A stretch of DNA of 64,000 nt, taken from Ulota crispa. Lineage: Eukaryota; Streptophyta; Bryopsida; Orthotrichales; Orthotrichaceae. The position numbers and the translations under genes were made by a program. Positions 22,169 to 35,058 of the stretch are shown piece by piece. Below the pieces are notes generated by a model, which saw only the letters and a list, made by a program, of their open reading frames with translations, was not told where the DNA came from and searched no databases. Each line of letters opens with the position of its first letter. Positions within the stretch are counted from its first letter, which is position 1. The stretch covers positions 2,294,001 through 2,358,000 of the forward strand of contig OY987250.1 of assembly GCA_963920765.1 (NCBI GenBank), in the 5' to 3' direction.

Positions 22169-25037
22169 ATGGCACCGCAAATTCCTGATCGTATGATTGA
22201 CGACTATTCAGTGCTTTCAGTATCGGAGCAACAACATCATGAGAAAAGGTGCCTAATTCTTTTCCTGCCTTTTATTTGATGTTTCTGATTCAATTTCGTT
22301 CTGTCGTCTTTTATGGAGTGTTCCCATCATTTGGCATCTCCAATTTGCCGAATTTCTTTTCTTTTCTTTTTTCCTGGTAGCGATCTTTGAGTAGCAACAG
22401 TAGTGTTTAGTTTTGGGTACCAACACTTCCGGGATTCATTGTTTTGGGTATATGCCGTGTTGGAAGTTTTTATTGGATCATCACACTAATAGACCGCATT
22501 TGAGTCCGTTTGTCTCGTCAAGATCGTGGGTTGAATTTCGACACTAGGATTCAGAATGTTTATCTGGGTGATTCCACTCTTGGAGTTCTTGAAGCGTGGT
22601 GTTCGTCGATACGTAATTGAATAGCTACAAGGATGACTGAATTTTTTTAATATATTTTGTTTTGCAGAGGAAAAATGGCGACCGACGAAAACGAACCAAT
22701 ATTGGCTGAGAATCCAGGTCGGTTCTGTATGTTTCCCATCAGATATCCTCAAGTATGGGAGATGTATAAGAAGGCCGAGGCTTCTTTCTGGACAGGTACT
22801 TCATACGATCTTGAAGGTTTTTTGTTGGATTACTGGCTAAAATTGTATCAAATAACCCCTTAGAGTGCAGGGGGTTCACGCATGTAAATCTGGAGGTTCT
22901 GATGCAAAACAGATTATGGCCACAGATGGTTCCAGTAATAAGATCTTCTTTTTTGCACGTTTCTGTTTTCTTTCACCTCTTCATGAACCGATTCAGAGTC
23001 TTGCACAAAACTTATGAAACTTCCAATGATTGAACTTGTTACATAGTTGAAGAATAGATAAAAATTGCTCTCTAAGCATACTTGGATGTACTTCGGAGGT
23101 TTCATAACAGCTCCTACTGTAAGCGTTTGAAAACATTCGTTGTCCATCTAGTGCATGCTGGCTCTCGTAGGGGTTAAGATACACTTGTTGAATGAGTTTT
23201 AGGTTACAGTTCTTGTTGTTCATTGAGGCCGGGAGCATGCACCTTCTCTCATTGACTTATTGCATAAGTTCTCTTTAATGGAACGTAGCCTCTTTTTTTT
23301 AATGCAGCCGAGGAAGTCGACCTATCAGCTGACTCTAAGCACTGGGAAGCTTTATCTGACAATGAGCGTCACTTTATTAGCCATGTACTGGCATTCTTTG
23401 CCGCATCTGATGGCATTGTGCTTGAAAATTTGGCTGTTCGCTTCATGAAGGAGATTCAAATACCCGAGGTTAGCATCGTTTCGACAATTACCCGATGTAC
23501 TTGAATCGTGAAATTTGGGCATGGCGTTAGGCGATAACTGTCTCCTATAAAGCTAACCTTATGTATCACCATTGCTTACAGGCAAGAGCATTCTATGGAT
23601 TTCAAATTGCCATTGAGAACATTCATTCCGAGATGTACAGCTTGTTACTCGAGGCGTACATCAAGGATCAGACCGAGAAGCAGAGACTTTTCAATGCAAT
23701 TGACACTATTCCGTGCGTGACTAGGAAAGCAGAGTGGGCTCTGAAATGGATAGACAGGTACTTTTACTAACCACATCTAGCGTAGAGAATATTACTATAA
23801 CCAAATGGACATTTATAATACATACAGTTATGTTAATTATGCCCTTGAGTATTTTCTAGTGGTACTTAACACTTATGTCAGCAAAGATCCAGGTTTCTAA
23901 ACTGTGGTGATTGTTGTGCAGCTCTGGGAGTTTTGCAGAAAGAATTCTTGCATTCGCATGTGTGGAGGGTATCTTCTTTTCCGGAAGGTAACAATCTCTC
24001 TTCCAAAACTAATAGTTGCTGTCAACCTGAAAAGACTTGTTTAATTGCGTTTTCTGTGATTAGTATCGTCTGGAGATGTATCTTAAATTATGTGCTTACG
24101 AGAACCAGCTCACAAGTACCTGACACGCTGTTGTTTGCTTCAGTTTCTGCTCCATTTTCTGGTTAAAGAAAAGAGGCCTTATGCCGGGACTTACGTTCTC
24201 GAATGAGCTCATTTCACGAGATGAGGGTCTTCACTGCGATTTTGCATGTCTTCTATACACGTACGTTACTAACCACTTTTTGTAGATGAACTCTCTTGAT
24301 TTATTTGTTAGGTAGGCTGGTGACCTTGCCAGTATACATCTGCTTAGCCTTTGATTCACCAGACCATGTCGATTTTCTTTCTGGTTTGTTTTGTGTGATG
24401 CTGTTCAATTTTCACTCGGTCTGAATAAGGGTTGCTGTGTCGAAATCCCCAGGTTGCTCAACAACAAACTCTCCGAAGAAAGAGTCTATGAAATTGTTTG
24501 CGACGCTGTGGAAATTGAACGGGAGTTTGTGTGTGAAGCTCTTTCCTGTGACCTTGTTGGCATGAACAAAATCATGATGAGCAATTACATTGATTTTGTG
24601 GCCGACCGCTTGCTGGTACATCCCTTTCACAGAACTCCTGAACTATTGTACCTTGCTCGTTGTTCACAAGCTCTATAACCATAGTATTTGTATTTAACAT
24701 TCTTCATCTCATGTACTGTTTGTTTGCAGGTTTCACTTGGTTACAGCAAGAAATATAATGCCCAAAACCCTTTCGACTTTATGGAGCTCATCTCATTGCA
24801 GTAAGTTTGCCAGTTTTGTTTACCTTTCTTCATCAATTTAGTTCTTTATGTTCGCTTTTTTAAAACAGCACAATGATGTTGAGCTGTATGTAATAATATG
24901 CTGCTCTTTTTCTGTGCAGAGGGAAAACCAACTTCTTTGAGAAGAGAGTTGGCGAATACCAGAAGGCTTCAGTTATGTCTAACTTGAATGGTGGTGATAC
25001 AAACAACCATGTTTTCAGACTAGACGAAGACTTCTAA
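22169..25037 (+). CDS. RNR2: Ribonucleotide reductase small subunit (R2)
   Basis: R2 carries the diiron-tyrosyl radical that class Ia ribonucleotide reductase uses to make dNTPs; it pairs with the large R1 subunit. Nine exons with consistent phases: 22169-22248, 22668-22795, 23308-23468, 23582-23757, 23922-23987, 24144-24260, 24453-24615, 24730-24800 and 24920-25037, giving 359 aa. All iron ligands are visible: D104, E135, H138, E197, E231 and H234. The radical tyrosine is Y142 ([10 protein letters not shown]). The C-terminal tail ends FRLDEDF, the R1-docking heptapeptide type. Initiating at Met30 (22675, in exon 2) would give 330 aa, the usual plant length. The 29-residue extension, which includes a short acidic stretch, is therefore either a lineage-specific N-terminus or an upstream start. 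Expression is probably S-phase linked, given the upstream E2F/MSA-like sites. Confidence 0.95.
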
Positions 25038-25081
25038 ACCCCCTAGATTTAGCAGAAATAAAGAGCTAAAATATTAGGGAG

Positions 25082-26100
25082 AGCAACTTAGATCAAGGTC
25101 AATAGTGGAGATTACAGTTCGTAATGTTTACTATGACATCTGACCTATTAGGAGTTTAGAGTTATGTTTAGCCAATATGCTAATTGTACAATAACTGCTC
25201 CTTTTTCTTTTATCATGAAATCTCATTTTTTTATAGTTTCAGCATATTGGCATCCTTCGTTTAATACTTACTGACATGAACCGAACCTCCTGTATTTGGA
25301 CTTTTGCATCTATTGATCACTTTTCACCAACTCCAACTGGAACTTGTATGGTCTAACCTAACGCCATGTATTAGAATCAATCCGGAATTGAACTTTTTAG
25401 TATGTGTAATGGGTATAGCGACTGTGCTCGATATTTTTTTGAGACCCAAATATTTCTGGGCTCGATATAAATTTTTTAGTTGGTTACTTTTATCTCCTTT
25501 CATCCATACACAAGTTCTAGGGACTGTGAATCCAAATATAAAATCAAAATTTTCAATATTGGTCTTCAATTGGTAATCTTCTACACTCTCACTCTTTTTT
25601 TTCCTAAATGAAAAATCTGAATATGCTTCATTTGGTCCATTTCAGTGTTTGGGAAGATTTTTGAGCTGCACTGGCTAACGTATGGTATTGTTCTTCCCAA
25701 CTGCTCCCAACATTGGACCACGTATTGAGGATTTATATAGGGTACAATGTCAAGTAATTAATGTGGTGCAACCCAAATGCTATGGGGGGCTTCAAACATC
25801 AACTTTTTTAGGTGATTCATGTTACAATTCACCTTTGTGAATTCACTCATGAACCTCGTCGTAACTCATCTTTGGACTTCATTCCTAAGGTGATCCACGT
25901 GGGGTGTGAATTTCAGAAACTCATCTTTGTGACTTCTCGCGGCTCATTCTCGTGCATCCTTAAACTCAGAAACTTCTCTTGTAGAAACTTCTGCAAACTC
26001 ACGAGTGTCTCAAACTTTGTGTATGTGAGGGAACGAAAACAATTCACTAGTGAGCGGAGATCCGTGAGGTGAGAAGTTTGAAGGCCAGATTTCATGTTTG
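25082..26100. repeat. Segmental duplication, copy 1 (RNR2 3' flank)
   Basis: Landmarks such as GACTTTTGCATCTATTGATC, CACTTTTCACCAACTCCAA and GTATTAGAATCAATC recur in order at 33590-34330. Moderately diverged. No coding sequence is seen here. Confidence 0.75.
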
Positions 26101-26177
26101 AAGCCCCCTAATATTTAGTGTAGTGAAGCTCAAAAAACTCTCCAAATTCAATTGTGTGGGCTTAGAGATCATTTTAA

Positions 26178-26502
26178 GGAGAAATTTATTGGATACCCTG
26201 GATTTTGCCATATATTTGTATAGATATACCTTGGTTTTTCAAAAATAGTATAATACCCTTTGAACCATAATTTTCATGCCTTTGTTCTATATTGCATATC
26301 ACTTCTATCTCTCTTGTGCATGCATTGTTTCTTTTTTGTTCTATTCCACTCCGTATTTTAAGAATGGTCATGAAAGAAATAGCGTACATAACAAAACAAA
26401 AGCCTAAAATTTATTGACAAAGAGTTTTTGTGAAACTTCTGAGAAACTAAGGGTATCTATACAAATATGGCAAACTTTAGGGGTATCCATAAAAAAAATC
26501 CC
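26178..26502. mobile_element. Family A foldback MITE, copy 4 (diverged)
   Basis: Recognisable arms GAAATTTATTGGATACCCTG and GGGGTATCCATAAAAAAA with the family's internal layout. Only an imperfect 9-bp duplication remains. Confidence 0.7.
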
Positions 26503-26519
26503 TAAATTTAAATCCATAC

Positions 26520-27180
26520 CCTTATCTTGCTAATATTCAACAAGGGATATCAACTTTCAAGCTAGGTGTCTTTTACACTTGACATACTCAGATTGCAACC
26601 CGTGGTTTGATACCCTCTTTCATTAAAAGAAAAAAGTGTCTTAAACAATTAGTTCACAACAATTGCAAATATCCTAAACAACTATATTGTGACTCAATTA
26701 CAGTCGCTTAGAACAATTGTAGTCGTTGTGAACCAATTGTTTATTGCAAGTTTTCTTCTAGTGTTTCCTCCACCCAATTCTCGCAAACTTGATCTCTCAA
26801 GTTCACACTCTTGCCACCGACATCCACAGTTGCCTTTCCCACGCCCCGCCATTGCTTAGCAAATCTAAACAAACCAACATTTGGAGCTCTTCAGAAATCT
26901 GCAATGCCAGTTTATAGTTCCAAGGTTGCCAAAATCAAGCTTGCAACTATAGCGCGTCTCTACTAGTGAGTAAGTCACGTGCACGTACAATTCTTTTTAA
27001 TTCTCGGCTCCTCATCAAGCAGAAATGGATGCAAGAGGTTTAGGTTTTGTCATGTTCCATCTCTCATAAGCTATTCATCTTGGAAAAAGTATTTCTTTGT
27101 TTAGATATTCTTCTTTCTCTATTTCAACTGCTTGTTGAAAGACTAATTTCATTAAGACAAAAATTTATAAATTGCATTAG
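26520..27180. pseudogene. Decayed 5' exon fragment, plastid-targeting-like, copy 1
   Basis: Homologous to 36160-36640 (shared landmarks: TTGCTTAGCAAATCTAAACA, TCCATCTCTCATAAGCTAT). The exon-like part at about 26808-26970 corresponds to a Ser/Lys/Ala-rich frame followed by GTGAGTAAG. It has no ATG and cannot be translated through. It is interrupted upstream by the CACTA-like palindrome at 26621-26763. I infer an old gene fragment, not a working gene. Confidence 0.5.
26621..26763. mobile_element. CACTA-like palindromic MITE, 143 bp
   Basis: Left end CATTAAAAGAAAAAAGTG, right end TTTTCTTCTAGTG. Flanked by TTT on both sides (3-bp target duplication). The homologous sequence at 36250-36290 lacks it, giving a related empty site. 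Confidence 0.72.
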
Positions 27181-27189
27181 CCATTAAAT

Positions 27190-27909
27190 ATTCCAATGAG
27201 CAAAGAGTGTCTATGTGCAAGTGTGAACGGGATTCCAAGATTTGAGGGTTTGCATGAACAATATCTACAATTGGATTTCTTGTTAAGTCCCCACAATTTA
27301 GACAACACTACGCTTGCGGCTCAAGCTCACTCTTCTGCAACAAGTACGCAACTTTTATATCTTTGACAAAGGACACTGGTGCTCTTCCTTTCACTAATGG
27401 TCCAATTCTTTTTACACCACATGATTCTTCTACAAGGATTAGGTTTTTGATTGTGCGTACTTATATTTTTTCTCTTAGAAAAGCAAGAGCTAATGACACA
27501 AAGAGGCTTGTGAGTGGATTGAAAGAGGCCACAAACGGACAAGAGATTTCTTTTGGTTGACCAATTTCTGTAGGTATGCAACCTACAATTAGTTTCTAAG
27601 TTTTTTTTTATCTCTCTATCTTTTTGCTTTTGATCTTCGGATTTGTTGTGTTGATTAAGGTTTGAAGGCAGGCATAGTCTAAAGACATAATAATCTATTA
27701 AGATTTTAGCTTAGAAGATTTTTTGTTGCTAGAGCGTCATAGAATCCAATAAGTGCCAGAACTAAGCATCCTCTCTTTTTTGCCTTTTGTTGGTAAGAAC
27801 ACAAAGCTTTCCATAAATGCTTTTGTATAAAGTGGGCGTTTGAAATTGAAGAGCATGACGTCTTGTACGTGGACCTCTCTAATGTCACCTTCTTTAGTAT
27901 TGCAACCCT
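27190..27909. other. Intergenic, no recognisable gene
   Basis: AT-rich sequence. Two short open frames (27363-27560 plus, 27706-27888 minus) have no family I recognise and no splice partners. Possibly transposon debris. Confidence 0.4.
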
Positions 27910-28845
27910 TTAACCCCTAAAGGACCATTGTCCCTTCGAGGAACAAATGTGATTTTGGGCAGGTACCTATGGCCTCAATTTTTGTCCTAATTTTTTGAAA
28001 CTTTTTTTGAAGATAGAAAAACACATTAGCTTTTGAGGAATATAATTTTTATTCCAATTGATGCCAGAGAGCAAAAGTTATGCCCAAATAAGCACAAATT
28101 TGGGGACTAGGGGCAGCAAAAAAAGTTCTTATAAAAACTTGAATTTTTTTTTTTTTTTTTTTTTTTTTTCTCATAGATTCTATCTTTATTTACTTTTGAA
28201 GCTTTGATTCATTCCATTTGGACTAGTTATGAGAAAGTTATGGACAATCTTGTTTTTTGGGCAACTCAAGCATCTTCTTGAAAAAGTAACTTATAAACTT
28301 CATTTTTGAATGCAGATTTAACATTTTTTCAAAAAAAAATTGTTGGAGAGGGTGAAGTTTGCTTTCTAGAACAATCTCACCATTGGAATTATTGCGTTTC
28401 AATTCCATTGCACGGTTATTAGCAATTTAAGTTTTTCTTCAATGTCATACCTTCTTCTACCTAATGTTTTTTTAAAGAATGAAAATTAAGTATTCTTTTT
28501 TGAAATTTTTTCCCAAGATTCCCAACTCAACTTCCCACCATGAAAAAATAGAATTCCAAACTATGTGGTGCAAAAGTTTTAAGTCAAAAATGTTCAAAGT
28601 TAAAAAATCTAGTCAAGCAAGGTGCAAAAAAAGTTGTTTTTTACTTTTTAAATGCAAATATCTTCCAATCTGTGCAATCAAAGTTTTTGAGTTTTGTATG
28701 ACACATTCTTATAGTAGTCTAGCACAAGATCCTATGGTCAGATATGCAAAATGCCTGATTTTCAAACTTTTTTACTCTTTGCCATAGAGGTGGTAGTTTT
28801 GAGTGTCTTTTGACAAAATAAAGGCCATGGTCCTTTAGGGGTTAA
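27910..28845. mobile_element. TTAA-flanked element (subfamily a), 936 bp
   Basis: TTAACCCCTAAAGGACC and GGTCCTTTAGGGGTTAA are perfect inverted ends including the TTAA tetranucleotides. The interior is shared with 58672-59844, 61477-63179 and 63359 onward. Contains a ~23-bp T run near 28150. No transposase frame. Confidence 0.82.
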
Positions 28846-29605
28846 GGACAAATTTTGGCTACACGTTTCTTCCTTGACAAGCACACTAATGGGCGTAGTG
28901 GAACTGCATTTTTTCCTTGATGTTTCTCTACAAGCAAGTGTAGTTATGTGATTGGCTTTGCACTTGGCTCTCGCTTGCTTAGTGCATTTCTCAATGCGTG
29001 TAGTTTTGTGGCTTGCTTTGTTTTGGTTTCTAATTTGTCTCTTGTCGTAGTCTTATGTTTTGTTGTTTTTTAATACATCTCGATTGTTGACTTACCTTGT
29101 TTGTACTGTTTATTTTGATGCAGCCATGACCATACTAATGGACACATTGACGGAATACATGATAAACATGGAGTACACTACTACCTCAACAACCATTTCT
29201 TGACATAGTTGAAAAGAAGGTGTCATAATTTAAAATAAAAATTTCCATCAGGATAATATTTGTAAAAAAAAAACTATAGAAGATAAATATGGTCTTTAAA
29301 AATGGCATGTGTAGCAAGTTATTTTGCAAAAAATCAAAATTATGAATCATGATGTACTTTAAAAAAAACTTTGGTAGTGGTGGGTAAAGTCATCCTCATC
29401 TTAATGAGTATGTTAGACTTGAAGACAAAAAAAAAATCCACAATTTATAGAGCTACATTGAAAAATCACAATCTAAATTTTAAAGATTATAATATTAGCA
29501 CCAAAAGGATAAAGCACAAATAAACAAAGTAACAAACTATATTACAACAAATAATGGGTACAACACCAAACTTCAACTTATTTTTAATATTTTGATTTAG
29601 AAAAA
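28846..29605. other. Intergenic, nothing identified
   Basis: AT-rich, low complexity in places. I see no gene, RNA or repeat boundary. Confidence 0.4.
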
Positions 29606-30037
29606 GGAGAAATTACAAATATGGGCATGAAAACGTAAAATACTACAAATAGGGGCGCAGTTTCAAAATACTTACAAATAGGGGCACAATTTCAAAAAAG
29701 TTGTCATTTTTTGTACTTTTTTTTGGTTTGGACATTGGTTGACTTAGACACATCACATTAAATGTTATCTAACTTCCAAAAAAATCAAAAATTTTCAAAA
29801 ATTGCCATTTCCTATAATTAAATTTCTTTATTTAGGCTTGATTTGGAGAGATTTTTGATTTTTTTGGAAGTTAGATAACATTTAATGTGATGTGTCTTAG
29901 TCAACCAATGTCCAAACCAAAAAAAAGTACAAAAAATTACAACTTTTTTGAAATTGTGCCCCTATATGTAAGTATTTTGAAACTGCTCCCCTATTTGTAA
30001 TATTTTATGTTTTCATGCCCATATTTGTAATTTCCCC
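29606..30037. mobile_element. Mutator-like foldback MITE, family C
   Basis: Arms GGAGAAATTACAAATATGGG and ATATTTGTAATTTCCCC, each over 100 bp and near-complementary. Perfect 9-bp duplication TTAGAAAAA on both sides (29597-29605, 30038-30046). Confidence 0.87.
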
Positions 30038-30254
30038 TTAGAAAAATAAATAAAAAAATAAATCATATTTTCAAATTTAAATATAAATAATAATTTGTTT
30101 TATCTAAAGTGTAGGTAAAGATGTTAAAAATAATTAAAAAATCAGTAAATAGCAAAAATCCATGCATCGTAGCAAATGACTAACTAAAACTTTAAACGCA
30201 ACATTATTTAAATTGGGAAAATTTAATATTTTGGAACTTTTGATTACATGTTTC

Positions 30255-30780
30255 TTAACCCCTAAGCGCCCAATCAACCTTTTTTTGGTTGCTGCCCAAG
30301 ACAAAAAAAAATTCCAAAAAAACACTATTTTTTTGTAATAGAAAATCAAGTCTACTTTCCAACTTAACTTGAACCATGTCAATCCAAGTTAAATTTCACC
30401 AAGGAGAATTTTTTAAAGACAAACACTTTAATATTTGCTTGTGTTGTAAAATTTACTATTTGGGGAAACTAATGATGTTCTCTCCTTTCAAAAGATTGCA
30501 TGTTGAAGTTTAGGATAGAATGTATATTTTTAACCAATCACACCAATTTTGAAATCTATGAGTAAAATTGATAATTTTAGTGAATATTAAATGGTAAATG
30601 CTTCTAAATTCATTACATAAAAATCTAAAACTTTTTTTTTAGTGTTTGACCGTATGGGTAGTTGCTAAACATTATGATTCTTGTTTATTGTTTTGAAACA
30701 AACTTCATCAAAGTTACAAAAATACCATTTTATAACACATCTATATTTTGCCCTTACCCCATTGGGCCTTTAGGGGTTAA
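30255..30780. mobile_element. TTAA-flanked MITE (subfamily d)
   Basis: TTAACCCCTAAGCGCCC and GGGCCTTTAGGGGTTAA; TTAA on both sides. Interior homologous to 16042-16505 and 57326-57868. Confidence 0.78.
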
Positions 30781-31631
30781 ACAATTTTCATTGAATATGC
30801 TTTACAAAAATATAAAATCCAAATAATCCAAAACGTCAAATTTACCAATTCAATGAATACTGCAATAATTGAATCAATAAAGTTATATTTTTTGATTCTC
30901 TAAATACTATCTGCTTAACTTTGAGTTACAAATAGATATACAAAATAATCAATAATAATCAAAATTCTAAAATCATAATGTACATTTTACAAATACCGAA
31001 TTTTGTAAAATTCAAAGTCTCATCATAAAAACAAGTCTTGTGATACAGCAATCAAAAGTTTTATGATACAAGATGCATAAATATTATCTAATACATTCAC
31101 ACACAACCCAATTGTTTGATCATCCAACTAAACCCTTGACAACAAATGACAAGGGAGATAAAAGCCTATTTTTAGCTCAATTATCCAGGTTATGTGTAGC
31201 GTGTTTGTTGACTGTCTGTTCTCGTGCGTCTTTTTGTTCTTAGATTTATGTAGAGCTTGTAATGATATTGTATGAGTCTTGTTTTTGTAGTTATTCTACA
31301 ATCATTTTTGTTTATCTAGCTTTATAATCTACCTGTATAGTATTGTTTTGTAGAAGGGTAATTGTAAACTTTAACTTTTGAAATGATTCATGTTTTGAAA
31401 TTTTTGTGTCTGTAGATTAGTAATATGAAACAACTATAATTGCAAAGCGTTTGGGTCAATGACATTTCTAATGTTTTTTCTTTTGATGATTTTCAAGTCA
31501 AGATTAGAGTGAAAATTTTGATTTTATGACAACTTCATCTTTCATTGAATTTTATCTCATGAATAATTTAACTCTCAATAACACAAATATTTACTTAAAC
31601 AAAGACTATCAATGTCATATGCATATGCTTG
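30781..31631. other. Intergenic, nothing identified
   Basis: Very AT-rich, no convincing coding or structural signal. Confidence 0.4.
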
Positions 31632-31868
31632 CTATGAAAAAGTCGGGATTTTGATTAACAAAGGCTTTGAAGAGGAATGAAATGCTTGAAGTTGGGATTC
31701 TCTAAGCAGAATTTGTTCTTGGGCATCTTGCTGACGCATCTTTTCTGCTTCCACCACCAATTCCATCATTGCAATCATTTTTTCGGCATCCTCTCTTGCC
31801 ACCTTCTCATCTTCCAACTTTGTACGTGTCTGCCAAAGTTTAACTTCAAAATCATTATAGCGCCTCAA
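31632..31868 (-). pseudogene. Coiled-coil ORF fragment, probably transposon-derived
   Basis: A 78-residue minus-strand frame rich in Glu, Lys, Ala and Met with heptad-like spacing (KLEDEKVAREDAEKMIAMME), ending in a stop. The frame extends upstream a little (AEAAKNLRRYNDFEVKL) before a stop codon. The coding character is far stronger than the surrounding AT-rich DNA. No start or partner exon is evident. It could be the C-terminal coil of a transposon-encoded DNA-binding protein or the last exon of a decayed gene. Family not recognised. Confidence 0.4.
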
Positions 31869-32739
31869 ATTTTTGGCTGCTTCCGCTCATAACTGCTCTA
31901 AACCTCCTCTCAGATTGATTTTTGGTTCCATGCTTAAATTTTAAACGCTCTTCTCCTAGTTCAAACTAGCAACTTGTTGCTATATTTTGAAAAAATGTGC
32001 ATTACAATAGAAATAACAATTTGCATCCTTCAATGATGTTTTGAAGTTGCGGCTATACAAGTTTTTTAGCAAGCCAAAAGAACCAACAGCTCATAATTTG
32101 TTGAAGACCTTTCTCATGAGGTTGACATTTCATCTCTGAAATGAGGAACTCTTGGGAAACATTTAGAGAGGATGAAGTGTGTTTTGGACTTTTTACAATA
32201 GGTGTTGGAGCCTATGATTTGTTATATAATTCATTATGTAATAATACATAAAATATTTGGGGGATGAATTGGTAGCATATCAATCAAACTAGGGTTTCAT
32301 CATTGTTCATCTCTTCTAATGGTTTGTCCTTCCAAGACTTAATCAGAATACCATGTAGTATATACTGTACATGGCTGCCTAAAAACATCAGCTCTCTCTC
32401 GGACTGGCACACTTAGTTTGTCTCAATCGTGAGGATACCGCTTGAGACTTCCAACATGATTAAGAAATACAATTAGAAAGACAATGGTGCAAATATGCCA
32501 TGAAAACTATAGAAGGAAAGTATGGGAAAGAAGTGATTAGGTTGAGCAATTATAGAGAAAAGCACAATCTTATGGATGCTAAAATGTTTCAAAAAGAAAT
32601 ATATCGCATGTGATGAAGTTAAGAAACAAGGCAAATCACAATGACATTGCCCATGTTTTATCCACTATTGTTAAACATGTGTAGATGAAGACTAACACAT
32701 ATGCTAAGTCAAAGAACATGAGTGTCTCAAATCATCAAC
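31869..32739. other. Intergenic, nothing identified
   Basis: No gene or clear repeat boundary. Possibly the remainder of the decayed gene represented by the adjacent coiled-coil frame. Confidence 0.35.
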
Positions 32740-33345
32740 TAAGGTCAGCTTGAGAATATGGATACAAGAAAAATTTGACTGCAACTTTGAAGAACTTGGC
32801 TATAAATACGTCAAAGGAGCTTCATGCACTCGAAAACATTATTTTATGCAAATTTATATTTTGAAAATAGTTTTCTTAAAATTAGTTGGCAATAATGTTG
32901 TACTCAAATCTGCCAAGTTTATTTATAAACTTCCACAACCAATCAATAATGTACAAATGATTGACTTATGTAATCTCTTTATATTTATTTATTTATTGCA
33001 CAACTCTTGGATGGCCATGTAGGCCTAGATGGTTGCGTAACTCTAAAATCACAAACTTTGGAAGATGGATACAAGAAAAATTAGATTGCAACTTTACAGA
33101 ACTTGGCTATAAATATGTCAAGGAGGTTGCACTCATTGGAAAATATGATATCTATGCAAGTTTATTTTTTGAAAAGGGTTTTTCTAAAATTAGTTGGCAA
33201 TAAAGTTATACTCAAACCTACTAAGTTAATTTATAAACTTCCACAATCAATCAAATCAAAATAATGTACAAATTATTGACTTATATAGTCTCTTTAATTT
33301 TATTTATTTTTTGCACAACTCTTGGATGGTCATGTAGGCTTGGAT
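32740..33345. repeat. ~305-bp tandem duplication
   Basis: 32748-33045 and 33060-33365 share GGATACAAGAAAAATT, ACTTGGCTATAAATA, AAATTAGTTGGCAATAA and GCACAACTCTTGGATGG in order, about 80% identical by eye. Non-coding. Confidence 0.75.
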
Positions 33346-33589
33346 GATTATGTAGCTCTAAAATTATAGTTATTTGTATGGTCTTGATTGCAAGATACAA
33401 TTTATTTTTTATTTTTTAATGCAATCTTGAAGGTTCTCTTTAAGGTTTTGAGGTATTTGCAAAGGGCACGGTGACAAAGGCTACAAAGCAAGTCTTCTTA
33501 TCCTTTCTATGAATGAGTTCTGCTTTTATTTTTAGTAGAAAGAGTCCATTAGAGTCCATTTTATAAAAAAAATCTTGTTTTTTTTAATT

Positions 33590-33752
33590 TGGGATCTACA
33601 AAGGTCAATAGCAAAGACTACAAATTGTAAATTTTCTACAACATATGAGTTACTTAAATTTTAGAAGTATATTTAGTCAATACATTAATTGTACAATAAT
33701 GGTTTTTTGTTTTTTTTATGAAATCTCATTTCATTTTTAATTTCCTCTTACT

Positions 33753-33787
<35 letters not shown>

Positions 33788-34400
33788 TATTTATAGATAT
33801 GAACCTTATGTATTTGGACTTTTGCATCTATTGATCACTTTTCACCAACTCCAAGTCTCCGACTATTGTCACACTGGCCGTGTATTAGAATCAATCTGGA
33901 TTCAAACTATTTAATTTGCGTAGTGGACATTGCGGCCTTGTCTTGATATTTTTTTGAAACCTAAATATTTCTAAGTTCAATATAGTGTTCATGCCATTAT
34001 GTTAGCTCTTTGTTAGAAAATTTCCAATTCTTCACAATCCAGGTTCTAAAAAAAAACTTGCCCTAAAGTTTGTATTTCGTGACTTTTATATTTTTTCATA
34101 TAAAAGCACAAAGTTTTTGGAATTCAATTCAAACATAAAATCAAAATTTTCAGTATCGGTTTTCTATTTGTAAATTTCTACATTCCTGCTTTTTTTTCTT
34201 CTAAATAAGAAATCTAAATATGTTTTGCTCGGGTACATTTTATTGTTTGAGAACATTTCTGAGCCCCACTAGCATATTGTAGTATTTTCATTTTCAACCT
34301 ATCTGTTCTTCCAACGTCTCTCAACATTGGTCCACATTCCACATACTAGATCACAATAGGTTTTGAAAAAGATGGAGGTTAGCCTTGCACATATTAAAAC
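33590..34400. repeat. Segmental duplication, copy 2
   Basis: Counterpart of 25082-26100 in the same orientation and order. A ~29-bp T run near 33760 and small indels separate the copies. Confidence 0.75.
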
Positions 34401-34484
34401 TTAAAATTAATTTAAATAATGCATGGCAATGTGTGGAGAGAAGTGTCAATTATTGTATTGTTAGTTAATTGAATGCAAAAGTAC

Positions 34485-34674
34485 CACTAAAAAAACATGC
34501 CATAAACAACTGCTTAATTATGTCATAAACAATTGCCAACAATTATAAGACTACTAAATGAGCTCATTTTGTAGTCTTATAGTTGTTGGCAGTTGTTGTG
34601 CAATTGTTGAGTAGTTGTCTGTGCAGTTGTTATGACATAGTCAGGCAGTTGTTTATGGCATGTTTTTTTTGCAA
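34485..34674. mobile_element. CACTA-like palindromic MITE
   Basis: Left end CACTAAAAAAACATGCCATA, right arm ending TATGGCATGTTTTTTTT. Internal arms with AACAACTG/CAGTTGTT and GTAGTCTTATA are complementary. The right terminus is eroded. Confidence 0.6.
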
Positions 34675-34721
34675 TATTATGCTTGGCATTGTGCAAGAAG
34701 TGGCAATAACAAAAAAACAAG

Positions 34722-34956
34722 TTAACCCCTAAACGTCTAAGCGCGCCATTGCGACTAGTACAACATGAGGTCTTTTTGTTTGTTTTTAAAATAGATTCAT
34801 ACAATTATTATATTTGAGATCAATAAAAAAGTTGGAGAACAGATCAAAGTGGTTCTAGTGAGCTACTTGAGATTCCAAATTAAAACTTCTTATTGACAGC
34901 AAATGCCAATTCTATGGCAACGTATATATTATGCTCTATTGTTATTTAAGGGTTAA
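34722..34956. mobile_element. TTAA-flanked MITE (subfamily c)
   Basis: TTAACCCCTAAACGTCT and TATTTAAGGGTTAA, with TTAA on both sides. Interior matches 44432-44664. Confidence 0.75.
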
Positions 34957-35058
34957 TCTTTCAATTATACATATAGTTAGAATACAAATATAGACAATAA
35001 CTGGTGCAAGCTTGTGAAGCACTGGTTTTTATTGGGAAATGCTAGATATTAGCAAGTC

